Assembly: GCA_903871935.1 (NCBI GenBank)
Contig: CAIQIQ010000053.1
Coordinates: forward strand, 1 to 64,000
DNA length: 64,000 nt
Origin: an uncultured Phycisphaerales bacterium
Lineage (GTDB): Bacteria > Planctomycetota > Phycisphaerae > Tepidisphaerales > Tepidisphaeraceae
Direction of reading: 5' to 3'
The notes beneath the pieces were generated by a model. The model made no database searches. It was not told where the DNA came from and was given only the letters and a program-made list of their open reading frames with translations. Every line of letters begins with the position of its first letter. Position 1 is the stretch's first letter. Positions 1 to 6,717 of this stretch are shown here, piece after piece. The translations under genes were made by a program, and so were the position numbers.

Positions 1-599
1 ACCGTCTGGTCGATAAACGGGTAGCCCATTTGTGCGACCACAAAACAGACATTGGGGAACGATCGCGCCGGCTCATCCCACAGATAAGGCTGGGCATATT
101 CCAGCTTGCTGGCGCGTGAATAGGCGCTCGCCGGATGAATGATGATCGGCATCCGCAGGCGGTCGGCCTCGGCATATAGCCGCATGGCGCGCGTATCGCT
201 GGGATGGAAATCCTGGTTGGCCGGCGAAATGACCATGCCGCGAAAACCCATCAGCACCTTGGCACTGCGCAGCTCGTCGATTGCCGTCCGTTCCGTGGGA
301 TCGATGCCGGCAAAGCCGACCAGTTTTTCCGGCGATCGGCGCACATAGTCGGCGATGAATCGGTTGGGAATTTCCGCCCGCAGGTATCGGCTCTTGAACC
401 CCAGTACGATGGCCGTCGACACGGTTGCATTCTGCGCCCAATGATGATCGGGGTCGGCCGCCGGGATCGAACGGAAGAGCTTGAGATTGTCCCCGCCCAG
501 CCGCGAGCTGCTTCGCACCAGCGACGCCGGCTCGCCCAGCAGGGCTTGCCCAAGCTGTTCGGGGGATTGCCAAATATGAGTATGACAGTCAACGATCAT
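1..599 (-). CDS. Amidohydrolase-family (TIM-barrel) protein, C-terminus cut by window edge
   Basis: The frame starts at ATG 599 (protein begins M-I-V-D-C-H-T-H-I-W) and stays open to base 1, so only the first ~199 residues are visible. The H-x-H pair at residues 6-8 is the first metal-ligand motif of the amidohydrolase-2 / COG2159 group of metal-dependent hydrolases and decarboxylases. Further family marks are a G-F-A-G-I-D segment, G-F-R-G near mid-protein, and I-I-I-H-P-A-S, which carries the next His. Oddly, the segment usually ending in H-(L/M)-G-Y-P reads A-Q-M-G-Y-P, with Gln in place of His. Substrate unknown. A second amidohydrolase of the same broad type lies at 41041-41817. Confidence 0.8.
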   Translation of the reverse strand, partial: MIVDCHTHIWQSPEQLGQALLGEPASLVRSSSRLGGDNLKLFRSIPAADPDHHWAQNATVSTAIVLGFKSRYLRAEIPNRFIADYVRRSPEKLVGFAGIDPTERTAIDELRSAKVLMGFRGMVISPANQDFHPSDTRAMRLYAEADRLRMPIIIHPASAYSRASKLEYAQPYLWDEPARSFPNVCFVVAQMGYPFIDQT

Positions 600-660
600 G
601 CGTACAACGGCCGTATTCTAAGTATCGGCGCTGATGCGTCTATACAAATGCAGTCGCAGA

Positions 661-1425
661 TCAGTCGTTATAGGCTTCCTCGCGCCGCTGCCAATCCGCC
701 GGCACATCCGGCATGGCAAACTGCGCATCGGTCACCGGCACATTGGACTTGAACTCCAGCAGATCGGCTCCCTTTCGCATCGTATCGTTCGGATCGACCG
801 TCTCCACCCGCCGGGGCATCCCGCTGGCAAGATCCACCCAGACATCGATGGTCTTGAACTTTCGCTCAAATCGCGTGCCCGCCTTGGGAGTCAACAGAAT
901 ATGCGTTGTATTGGCTGGGTCATCCTTGCCGGCCGCAACCCTCGCCACATCGAAGTTCTTGTACACATCCTCGCGCGTCTGCCCGATGGGGAGCGGAAAC
1001 GGGCCTTCGCCCAGCTTCAGCAGGTTCGCCTTCTCGCCCGGCTTGAGCATCTGCCGCTTGACCTCGAGCTTCCGCGCGTAGTTGCGGTCCACCAGCCAGC
1101 CGTTGTCCAGCAGATAATCGATCTGCTGCTGCTGGGTCACGGCATCTTGCGTTCGCGTCGTGAAAGTGATCCGCATCCGCGCATCGCCATTGGCCTTCTT
1201 CTCATAGACGGCCTCACCCGATCGGCTTGAACTGTCCTGCGCAATCAGATCCGTTTCGCGCAGCACAACTTTTGCGGTAAAGGTCTTCAGGTCCTGGCCG
1301 ACCTCGTGCAGGCGGTCCAGAATCACATCCGTCGACGAATTCGCCGTCAATTCCGCTCGGCAGAAGGCGGCAGCGCCAAGAACGATGATAATCCAAGCAA
1401 GCAACCTCATCATTGGTTTTCCCAT
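661..1425 (-). CDS. Secreted LolA-like lipoprotein-carrier-type protein
   Basis: 254 residues. The N-terminus (M-G-K-P-M-M-R-L-L-A-W-I-I-I-V-L-G-A-A-A-F) is a clear signal peptide, with likely cleavage near residue 24. The body has the alternating pattern of the LolA/LolB half-barrel: an opening helix (I-L-D-R-L-H-E-V-G-Q-D-L-K-T-F-T-A-K-V), repeated beta strands, a W-V-D-L-A-S-G-M-P-R-R-V-E strand typical of LolA-like proteins, and an F-x-M-P-x-V-P end. It probably acts in the periplasm on a hydrophobic ligand; true lipoprotein carriage is not shown. No strong ribosome-binding site is visible and the ATG at 1413 is an alternative start. It faces away from the quinone reductase at 1505. Confidence 0.7.
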   Translation of the reverse strand: MGKPMMRLLAWIIIVLGAAAFCRAELTANSSTDVILDRLHEVGQDLKTFTAKVVLRETDLIAQDSSSRSGEAVYEKKANGDARMRITFTTRTQDAVTQQQQIDYLLDNGWLVDRNYARKLEVKRQMLKPGEKANLLKLGEGPFPLPIGQTREDVYKNFDVARVAAGKDDPANTTHILLTPKAGTRFERKFKTIDVWVDLASGMPRRVETVDPNDTMRKGADLLEFKSNVPVTDAQFAMPDVPADWQRREEAYND

Positions 1426-1504
1426 GGTAATTCAGACACCTATGAGTGTACGGTAGTTAGGTCCGCAGGCAACCGCACAATCACCAGTTAGGAAGGAGCA
1501 TGCG

Positions 1505-2461
1505 ATGAAGGCGATCGTTGTACACGAGTTTGGCGAGCCCGAGGTCATGAAACTCCAGGAGGTGGCCGACCCGATACCCGGGCCGGGCCAGGTGCTGATC
1601 GGCACCCGTGCCATCGGCGTCAATCCCGTCGACACCTATATCCGCGCTGGCAAGTACGGCTCGCGTCAATTCCCCTTTATCCCGGGCTTTGATGCGGCCG
1701 GCGTCGTCGAGGCAGTCGGAGCGGACGTCAGAAACTGCCGCACCGGCGACCGCGTCTATACCTCCGCCCAGGGAGCAGCATATGCCCAGAAGATTGTCGT
1801 CGAGCAGTCGCGGGCATACCCCATGCCCGAGCGAATCACCTTCGTTGAGGCGGCATGTGTTGGCGTACCCGCGGCAACGGCGTACCGCGCCCTGTTTCAG
1901 CGCGGCGACGCACAAGCCGCTCAGGTCGTCCTCATCCATGGTGCCACCGGCGGGGTCGGCACCGCCGCCCTGCAGCTTGCTCGGGCGGCCGGGCTAAGGG
2001 TCATTGGCACCGGCGGAACCGAGGATGGCCGAAAACTGATCCAGCGGCTGGGCTGCCACGTCGTCGTGGATCACCGCAAGAGCGGCTATGAGAAGCAGAT
2101 CATCGACGCCACCGGCGGGCGCGGGGTTGATCTGATCCTCGAAATGCTGGCGAACGTGAATCTGGCGAAGGACCTGGAGATGCTCGCGCCCAATGGAAAG
2201 GTCATTGTCATCGGCAGCCGCGACAAGATCGAGATCGACCCGCGCCTGACCATGGGCAAGGAAACCGACATCCGCGGCATGACCCTCTCGCGGGCGACCC
2301 CCGAACAACTGCGCTCCATCCACGCCGCCTTGTATGTGGCGATGGAGTTGGGCATCTACTTGCCCGTCATCGCCCGCGAGATGCCCCTCGCCGAAGCCCC
2401 GGCCGCGCACCGGGCGATACTGGAGACCCACGAGCCCGGCAATCTGGTCTTGATTCCGTAG
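1505..2461 (+). CDS. NADPH:quinone oxidoreductase (zinc-independent MDR family)
   Basis: 318 residues. The start M-K-A-I-V-V-H-E-F-G-E-P-E-V-M is the classic opening of zeta-crystallin-type quinone reductases, and an AGGAAGGAG ribosome-binding site ends about 8 bases before ATG 1505. Residues ~145-160 hold the nucleotide-binding G-A-T-G-G-V-G-T-A loop, and P-G-F-D-A-A-G-V-V follows the GroES-like N-terminal domain. The Cys cluster that binds zinc in alcohol dehydrogenases is absent, which fits the QOR branch (about 320-330 residues). Expected reaction: NADPH-dependent one- or two-electron reduction of quinones or enones in the cytosol. It stands alone between the divergent LolA-like gene and an intergenic stretch. 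Confidence 0.9.
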   Translation: MKAIVVHEFGEPEVMKLQEVADPIPGPGQVLIGTRAIGVNPVDTYIRAGKYGSRQFPFIPGFDAAGVVEAVGADVRNCRTGDRVYTSAQGAAYAQKIVVEQSRAYPMPERITFVEAACVGVPAATAYRALFQRGDAQAAQVVLIHGATGGVGTAALQLARAAGLRVIGTGGTEDGRKLIQRLGCHVVVDHRKSGYEKQIIDATGGRGVDLILEMLANVNLAKDLEMLAPNGKVIVIGSRDKIEIDPRLTMGKETDIRGMTLSRATPEQLRSIHAALYVAMELGIYLPVIAREMPLAEAPAAHRAILETHEPGNLVLIP

Positions 2462-2468
2462 ATCTGCA

Positions 2469-2810
2469 TCACCAGTAGGAGTTCACGCCTTCGCTCGGGT
2501 TTTCGTGCAGGCGTGGTGCCTTGGGATGCAGGATACGCTCAATCCAACGCTGCGGCAGCACAGCGCCGGCCGTGCATAGCCCCCCAAGCCCCAGAAGCCC
2601 GGCTCCAACCAGGGCAACCAGGGGAGCGCCGCTGCTGTCACGCTGCCGAGAGTGAATGCCATTCCTCGCAAGCTGCGTCCTCTGACTCAGGGCCTCCTGG
2701 TGCAGGCCATACGCCTCCATCTCGCATCTCACCCCGCCGTAGCTCAGAACCAGGGCCACCGCCGCAAGTGTTCCCCTGGAAATCAGGTTGCGAGCGCGTT
2801 CGTCGAGCAT
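2469..2810 (-). CDS. Hypothetical two-helix membrane protein
   Basis: 113 residues on the minus strand, inside an otherwise gene-free 430-base interval between two plus-strand genes. Two hydrophobic stretches (residues ~14-26, T-L-A-A-V-A-L-V-L-S-Y; and ~64-84, L-V-A-L-V-G-A-G-L-L-G-L-G-G-L) would form two membrane helices around a polar Gln/Arg-rich loop. The composition looks like a real protein rather than a shadow frame, but no convincing ribosome-binding site precedes ATG 2810 and I recognise no family. Its tail nearly abuts the end of the quinone reductase gene. Confidence 0.45.
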   Translation of the reverse strand: MLDERARNLISRGTLAAVALVLSYGGVRCEMEAYGLHQEALSQRTQLARNGIHSRQRDSSGAPLVALVGAGLLGLGGLCTAGAVLPQRWIERILHPKAPRLHENPSEGVNSYW

Positions 2811-2889
2811 GGCGCATCATAGGCATCTTGCCGCTGAACCTGCCACGTGCTTCAATATGGGCAAATCCGCGATTTAACAGGAGCGCACC

Positions 2890-3951
2890 ATGGGAAGGAC
2901 TTTCGGCCACATCGGTCTCGTGTTGCTCACGTTAACTCTATGGATGTCTGCCGCCCCATTGGCGATAGCGGCCCAGACCCCTTCGGCCACACGTCCTGCC
3001 AAACAGCTTGCCCCCGTGCCCCCGACCGACCGGTGGATGAGCATCGTCGGCTGCATCACGAGCGGTCTTCGCTATCACAAGTCCACCGCCAGCGATGCGA
3101 TGATCTATGGTGGGACCGGATTCGCCTTTGCTCTGAACATCGGTGACAAACTGGATATCGCAGGGCCTACCGCATGGGGCTACCATCCATGCTTTGTGCT
3201 GGCAGGAAACCTGGGGTTGAACATCGTCGATGTCGGCCTTGATGGCGGGGCCGGCCGGGCGAAGGATCTCGAAGACGCCTGGGCGAAGATCACCGCCGGC
3301 ATCGATCACGATATCCCTGCGTTCGCCTGGGCGATGAACGTTCCAGAGTATTACCTCATCTACGGGTATGATGACCAGGGCAACTACCTCTTCCGCGACT
3401 TTGGCGGAGTTCCAAAGAGGCTGGCCCACGAGAAGCTTTGTGATCGCTGGCCGCTCATCGCATGCACGATGGCCAAAGGACCGGCCGTCGATGAGGCAAA
3501 GATCGTCAACTCGGTCCTCCAGTTCGCCCTGGACGTCGCGGCCGGCAGGCACTCCAAAGGCAGCTACCACGCCGGCGCTGCTGGCTACGATGCATGGATC
3601 AAAGCCCTGATCGACAACACCGCCTCCCCCGAAGGCAACGCCTACAACGCCCAATGTTGGTCCGAATGCCGCCAGGCCGCCGGTGAGTTCTTCTGCGAAG
3701 CTGCCTGGCACACCACTGATCAGGATGATCTCAAAGCCCTCTACGAAGATGCCGCTCAGGACTACACCAGGGTAGCCACAGAACTCAAGGCTGTCGCCAA
3801 GCTCTTCCCCTTCAAAGCCGACAATCCGACGATGATGAAGCAGAATCAGGCCGATACCGATCGCCGGAAAGAAGCCGCCAAACACCTCGAAACCGCCCGC
3901 GACGCCGAAAAACAGGCCCTGGACGTCATCGAGCAGATCCTGGCCAGGTAG
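2890..3951 (+). CDS. Secreted BtrH_N / C39-peptidase-like protein of unknown function
   Basis: 353 residues, preceded by an AACAGGAG-type ribosome-binding site. Residues 1-27 are a signal peptide (ending near A-I-A-A-Q-T). The region ~45-200 (G-C-I-T-S-G-L-R-Y-H, then G-T-G-F-A-F-A-L, then Y-Y-L-I-Y-G-Y-D-D-Q-G-N-Y-L-F-R-D) resembles the papain-like fold of BtrH N-terminal and C39-type proteins: an early Cys at the start of a helix, and a later G-Y-D strand before an aromatic hairpin. The last ~100 residues are helical and charged (K-E-A-A-K-H-L-E-T-A-R-D-A-E-K-Q-A), possibly coiled coil. The fold assignment is inference; hydrolase activity is not shown. Confidence 0.6.
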   Translation: MGRTFGHIGLVLLTLTLWMSAAPLAIAAQTPSATRPAKQLAPVPPTDRWMSIVGCITSGLRYHKSTASDAMIYGGTGFAFALNIGDKLDIAGPTAWGYHPCFVLAGNLGLNIVDVGLDGGAGRAKDLEDAWAKITAGIDHDIPAFAWAMNVPEYYLIYGYDDQGNYLFRDFGGVPKRLAHEKLCDRWPLIACTMAKGPAVDEAKIVNSVLQFALDVAAGRHSKGSYHAGAAGYDAWIKALIDNTASPEGNAYNAQCWSECRQAAGEFFCEAAWHTTDQDDLKALYEDAAQDYTRVATELKAVAKLFPFKADNPTMMKQNQADTDRRKEAAKHLETARDAEKQALDVIEQILAR

Positions 3952-4000
3952 ACCGGTCCAAAATCCCGAATGAATGGCTCGCGTACCCGCGCCGTGAGTA

Positions 4001-4072
4001 TTCCCTTCGCCCTCTGATCCACGGACGGAGTCGCCATGGCGACGAGAAGGGTTAGGTATGAGGGTGATGTAC
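4001..4072 (-). repeat. Dispersed intergenic palindromic element, copy 1
   Basis: Read on the minus strand this stretch runs ACCCTCATACCTAACCCTTC, then TCGTCGCC-AT-GGCGAC-TCCGTCCGTGGAT-CAGAGGGCGAAGG. The same ordered blocks recur on the plus strand at 27284-27373, where a longer loop separates GTCGCC from GGCGAC. It lies in the 540-base stretch 3952-4491, which otherwise holds only pyrimidine-rich simple sequence. Related CCTCATCCC...CTTCTC...GAGAAGG elements are scattered between genes in many bacterial genomes; I see no coding potential. Confidence 0.5.
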
Positions 4073-4279
4073 TCAGCTCACCGACCTCGACCTTCACAGA
4101 AACCATTCCCGCGCTCTCCTCAATCCCGAATCCCGAATTCCGATCTGGTTACGGACTGATCAATGATCACTAGCTGAATCCCCAATCTCCAATGCATTCC
4201 TCCGTATTCCCTTCACCCGTCGAACCTGAACAGGAGCGCAGAGATCGCATGGAGCACTTCTTCAGATGGCCAATCCGCT

Positions 4280-4400
4280 TTTCGCTTTTCCCCTCCTCTC
4301 CCACTCCCCCACTCTGGCCCTCCGCCCTCCGCCCTTCCCTCCGTGCCTCCGTGCCTTTGTTTCCGCTACCCGCTTTTCGCTATCCGCTCTTCCCTTCGCA
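4280..4400 (+). repeat. Pyrimidine-rich low-complexity intergenic repeat
   Basis: A run of C/T-rich short motifs (CTCTCCCACTC, CCCTCCGCCCTCCGCCCTTC, CCTCCGTGCCTCCGTGCCTT). A purine-rich counterpart lies at 26700-26772 on the opposite strand, and a shorter relative of the GTGCCT part, inverted, at 13691-13719. It lies directly upstream of the esterase gene and inflates that reading frame; I treat it as non-coding. Confidence 0.5.
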
Positions 4401-4491
4401 CACTATTCCCCGACATCCAACTCAACTACAATGCCCAACCCGAAACGGCCATTGCCGTAATTGTGTTTTGCAGATTGGAGTCGTTCTGAAC

Positions 4492-5898
4492 ATGCACATG
4501 CAGTTGTTTCTTGCCTTGGTTGTGATCGCGCTGGCTCAGGGTGTCTACGCAGCGCAGGACGTCCCGGCGTCACCGTTGCCGGAATTGAGGCTTGTGGAGA
4601 CCAAGATTGGGCCCAAAGGCAACAAGGTCCTGGTCTTCAAGCACAAGGCCGTCAAGGGCATGGACTCCCCCGGCTATGTGGCACAGGACTTTGAGCACGG
4701 TGTGAGTTTCATGCTGCCCGCCGGCTGGGATGAAATCAAGCGGACACCTCGGCCGATGGCTCTCTCTCTCCACGGATTCGGTGATTCGCTCACTGACTAC
4801 GCCGATAGCATGAGCCGCTGGTTCGCCGACAGCGACTCGTTCATCATGGCGCCCAATGATCCGCTGGGTACTTGGTTTTATGGCTACTCCGACCAGTTGC
4901 CCGACGGCGACCCCAACAAGGGCATGGTCGTGAACTACACCGAGCGCCGCGTGCTGGCCTACGTGGAATACTTCGCCTCAAAGTACCCGGTGGATTGCAC
5001 GCGGATCTCCGTCGCCGGTGGATCGATGGGCGGCACCGGTACCACTTCCCTCGCCTTGCGCTATCCCGAGATCTTCTCCGGTGGCGATGCCAAGAAGGGC
5101 GCAACAAATCGCGCCTACTGCCACTGGAAAGCGCAGTGCGAGAAGATCTGGGGCCGCTACGAAACCGGCGTCCTGAATAACGAAGGTGTCAATGTCTGGG
5201 ACTGGCAGAATATCGCCTGGTATCTGCAGCACCATCACAACAAGGCCAACTGGCTCCGCACCTACAACGGCAAAGAGGATGTCTCGATCCCCTTCCGCCA
5301 GCTCGCCGGCCCGCCCGAAGTGACCCCCATGAGCTTCTACGCCGCCCTCGAAGCGTTCAACATCGGGCATGTGGCCCTGTGGGATGGCTCCTCGCATAGC
5401 AAGCCCGATCCGAAGAATCCCGCGCTCGACGACTGGTGGGAACCGTTCTCGGACAACACCTGCTTCCTGCGAACCAACCTCTCCTTCCCCGCGTTCTCGA
5501 AGTTCTCCAAGAACGACAACCCCGGCACCGGCGCCGGCGATGCGGTGGGCACCGACAACGATCTGGGCAACAACACCTATGACGGCGACCCCCAAGGCGG
5601 ATTCAACCGGTTCCTCCGCTGGAACTCCACCACCATCCGCGACACGGCGGCCGAATGGTCCATCGAGCTCCGCCTCTCCTCCGGAGCCGCCGGCTATAAG
5701 GGCGCTGGCACCGAGACCGTGAACGTGACTCCCCGGCGTCTGCAGAAGTTCGCCGTAAAGCCTGGCACAACGTACATCTGGAAGACCTCCACGGGCCAGT
5801 CAGGAACCCAGAAGGCGGATGCCGATGGCCTCCTTACCATCCCGGGCGTCCAGGTAGCCAAAGACTGGGCGCGCCTGATCGTGACCGCCGTGCCGTAG
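4492..5898 (+). CDS. Secreted alpha/beta-hydrolase (esterase / feruloyl-esterase-like)
   Basis: 468 residues from ATG 4492, chosen because it is followed by a clean signal peptide (M-H-M-Q-L-F-L-A-L-V-V-I-A-L-A-Q-G-V-Y-A) and preceded by GGAG; the frame is open 300 bases further upstream, but that part is low-complexity. The nucleophile elbow G-G-S-M-G-G-T-G lies near residue 180, after M-A-L-S-L-H-G-F-G-D-S (oxyanion region, residue ~88). W-D-G-S-S-H-S near residue 300 offers the catalytic His. A ~150-residue C-terminal extension (from about N-L-S-F-P-A-F-S) carries beta-rich sequence, possibly a carbohydrate-binding module. Probably an exported carboxylesterase acting on plant-type polymers. 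Confidence 0.8.
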   Translation: MHMQLFLALVVIALAQGVYAAQDVPASPLPELRLVETKIGPKGNKVLVFKHKAVKGMDSPGYVAQDFEHGVSFMLPAGWDEIKRTPRPMALSLHGFGDSLTDYADSMSRWFADSDSFIMAPNDPLGTWFYGYSDQLPDGDPNKGMVVNYTERRVLAYVEYFASKYPVDCTRISVAGGSMGGTGTTSLALRYPEIFSGGDAKKGATNRAYCHWKAQCEKIWGRYETGVLNNEGVNVWDWQNIAWYLQHHHNKANWLRTYNGKEDVSIPFRQLAGPPEVTPMSFYAALEAFNIGHVALWDGSSHSKPDPKNPALDDWWEPFSDNTCFLRTNLSFPAFSKFSKNDNPGTGAGDAVGTDNDLGNNTYDGDPQGGFNRFLRWNSTTIRDTAAEWSIELRLSSGAAGYKGAGTETVNVTPRRLQKFAVKPGTTYIWKTSTGQSGTQKADADGLLTIPGVQVAKDWARLIVTAVP

Positions 5899-5995
5899 CG
5901 AGCGTGCTCAATCTGACGGCATAGCCCAGGCTTAGCACCGATGCGCGCACGCGGGTTGGGAACTGGTCCAACGTGAGATAGAGTGGCACGCGGGA
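5896..5995 (-). pseudogene. Short MFS-transporter remnant
   Basis: Read on the minus strand, one frame gives V-P-L-Y-L-T-L-D-Q-F-P-T-R-V-R-A-S-V-L-S followed by L-G-Y-A-V. This matches the conserved loop and helix near F-P-T-R-V-R-A-x-x-L-S-L-G-Y in metabolite:proton symporters of the major facilitator superfamily. A stop lies just upstream and no start or further homologous sequence is visible, so about 30 codons of a destroyed gene remain. The match rests on eyesight and is short. It touches the end of the esterase gene. Confidence 0.35.
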
Positions 5996-6088
5996 AGGCG
6001 GCCTTGATCAGCCGCCAAGCGGCCCGGGCGGGTGTTGTCACGCACCTGTCACAATGTTCACCCGTCCGACCCACTACAAGACAGGTAG

Positions 6089-6247
6089 ATGATGGCTGAA
6101 CAAGACGCGATAGGCGGGAGCAAGGTTGTCTTGGACTTGTTTGACGACGTCGCGTTTGAGGCACAACCCAAAGGCTTCTCGCTGCTCCCTGGAGATCATC
6201 GCATGGTCTTGGCATTCCGGGCCGCGGCGTGGGTTGATCAACGCTGA
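6089..6247 (+). CDS. Small hypothetical ORF or 5' part of a decayed gene
   Basis: 52 residues from ATG 6089 (M-M-A-E-Q-D-A-I-G-G-S-K-V-V-L-D-L-F-D-D), with AGGTAG just upstream. Composition is protein-like (acidic start, then F-S-L-L-P-G-D-H-R-M-V). After the stop at 6245 a different frame stays open from about 6230 to 6560, with a charged helical stretch (A-E-K-E-H-A-N-T-T-Q-G-V-K-R-L-K), so this may be the start of a frameshifted gene. No family recognised. The rest of 5996-6717 shows nothing I can support. Confidence 0.3.
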   Translation: MMAEQDAIGGSKVVLDLFDDVAFEAQPKGFSLLPGDHRMVLAFRAAAWVDQR

Positions 6248-6717
6248 GAAGGAGCACGCGAACACGACCCAAGGCGTCAAGCGGCTGAAGGCACAGCGCA
6301 ATCTGGCGACGGCCGCCGATGCATTGAGCAGACGGTTGCAGAGTGTCGGTGCGGGGCGCCCAATCGGGGAAGCCATCAAGGCGCCGGTCCTCGCAGGTGG
6401 CGGCAATGCAGTGTGTGCACGAACGGCACTGCAGGCCCTGGATAAGGTGGCAAGAGAGCTCCAACTTCCTGAACCGCCACCGCCTCGACGTTGCAGGGAA
6501 CAATCTTCAGAACAAAGTGTAGCCGCTGCCCTTGTAGTCAAGGCGGAGCACCCAGAATGACCGGACGGAAAGATCGCCTGCAAGGTTGCATGCGCACCCC
6601 CCCCACTCTCTACAACAGTAAGCAATGGCGGGCTAGCCGGAACAGAGTGGGTCGCGCCGGGACCGTGCGGCGAAGATCAAAAGACAAAGACCCGCAGGAC
6701 CGCCTGTAGATCGATCC

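Noticed and set aside
4192-4491. Upstream extension of the esterase reading frame
   Set aside because: It translates a C/T-rich simple repeat; the signal peptide and ribosome-binding site place the start at 4492.
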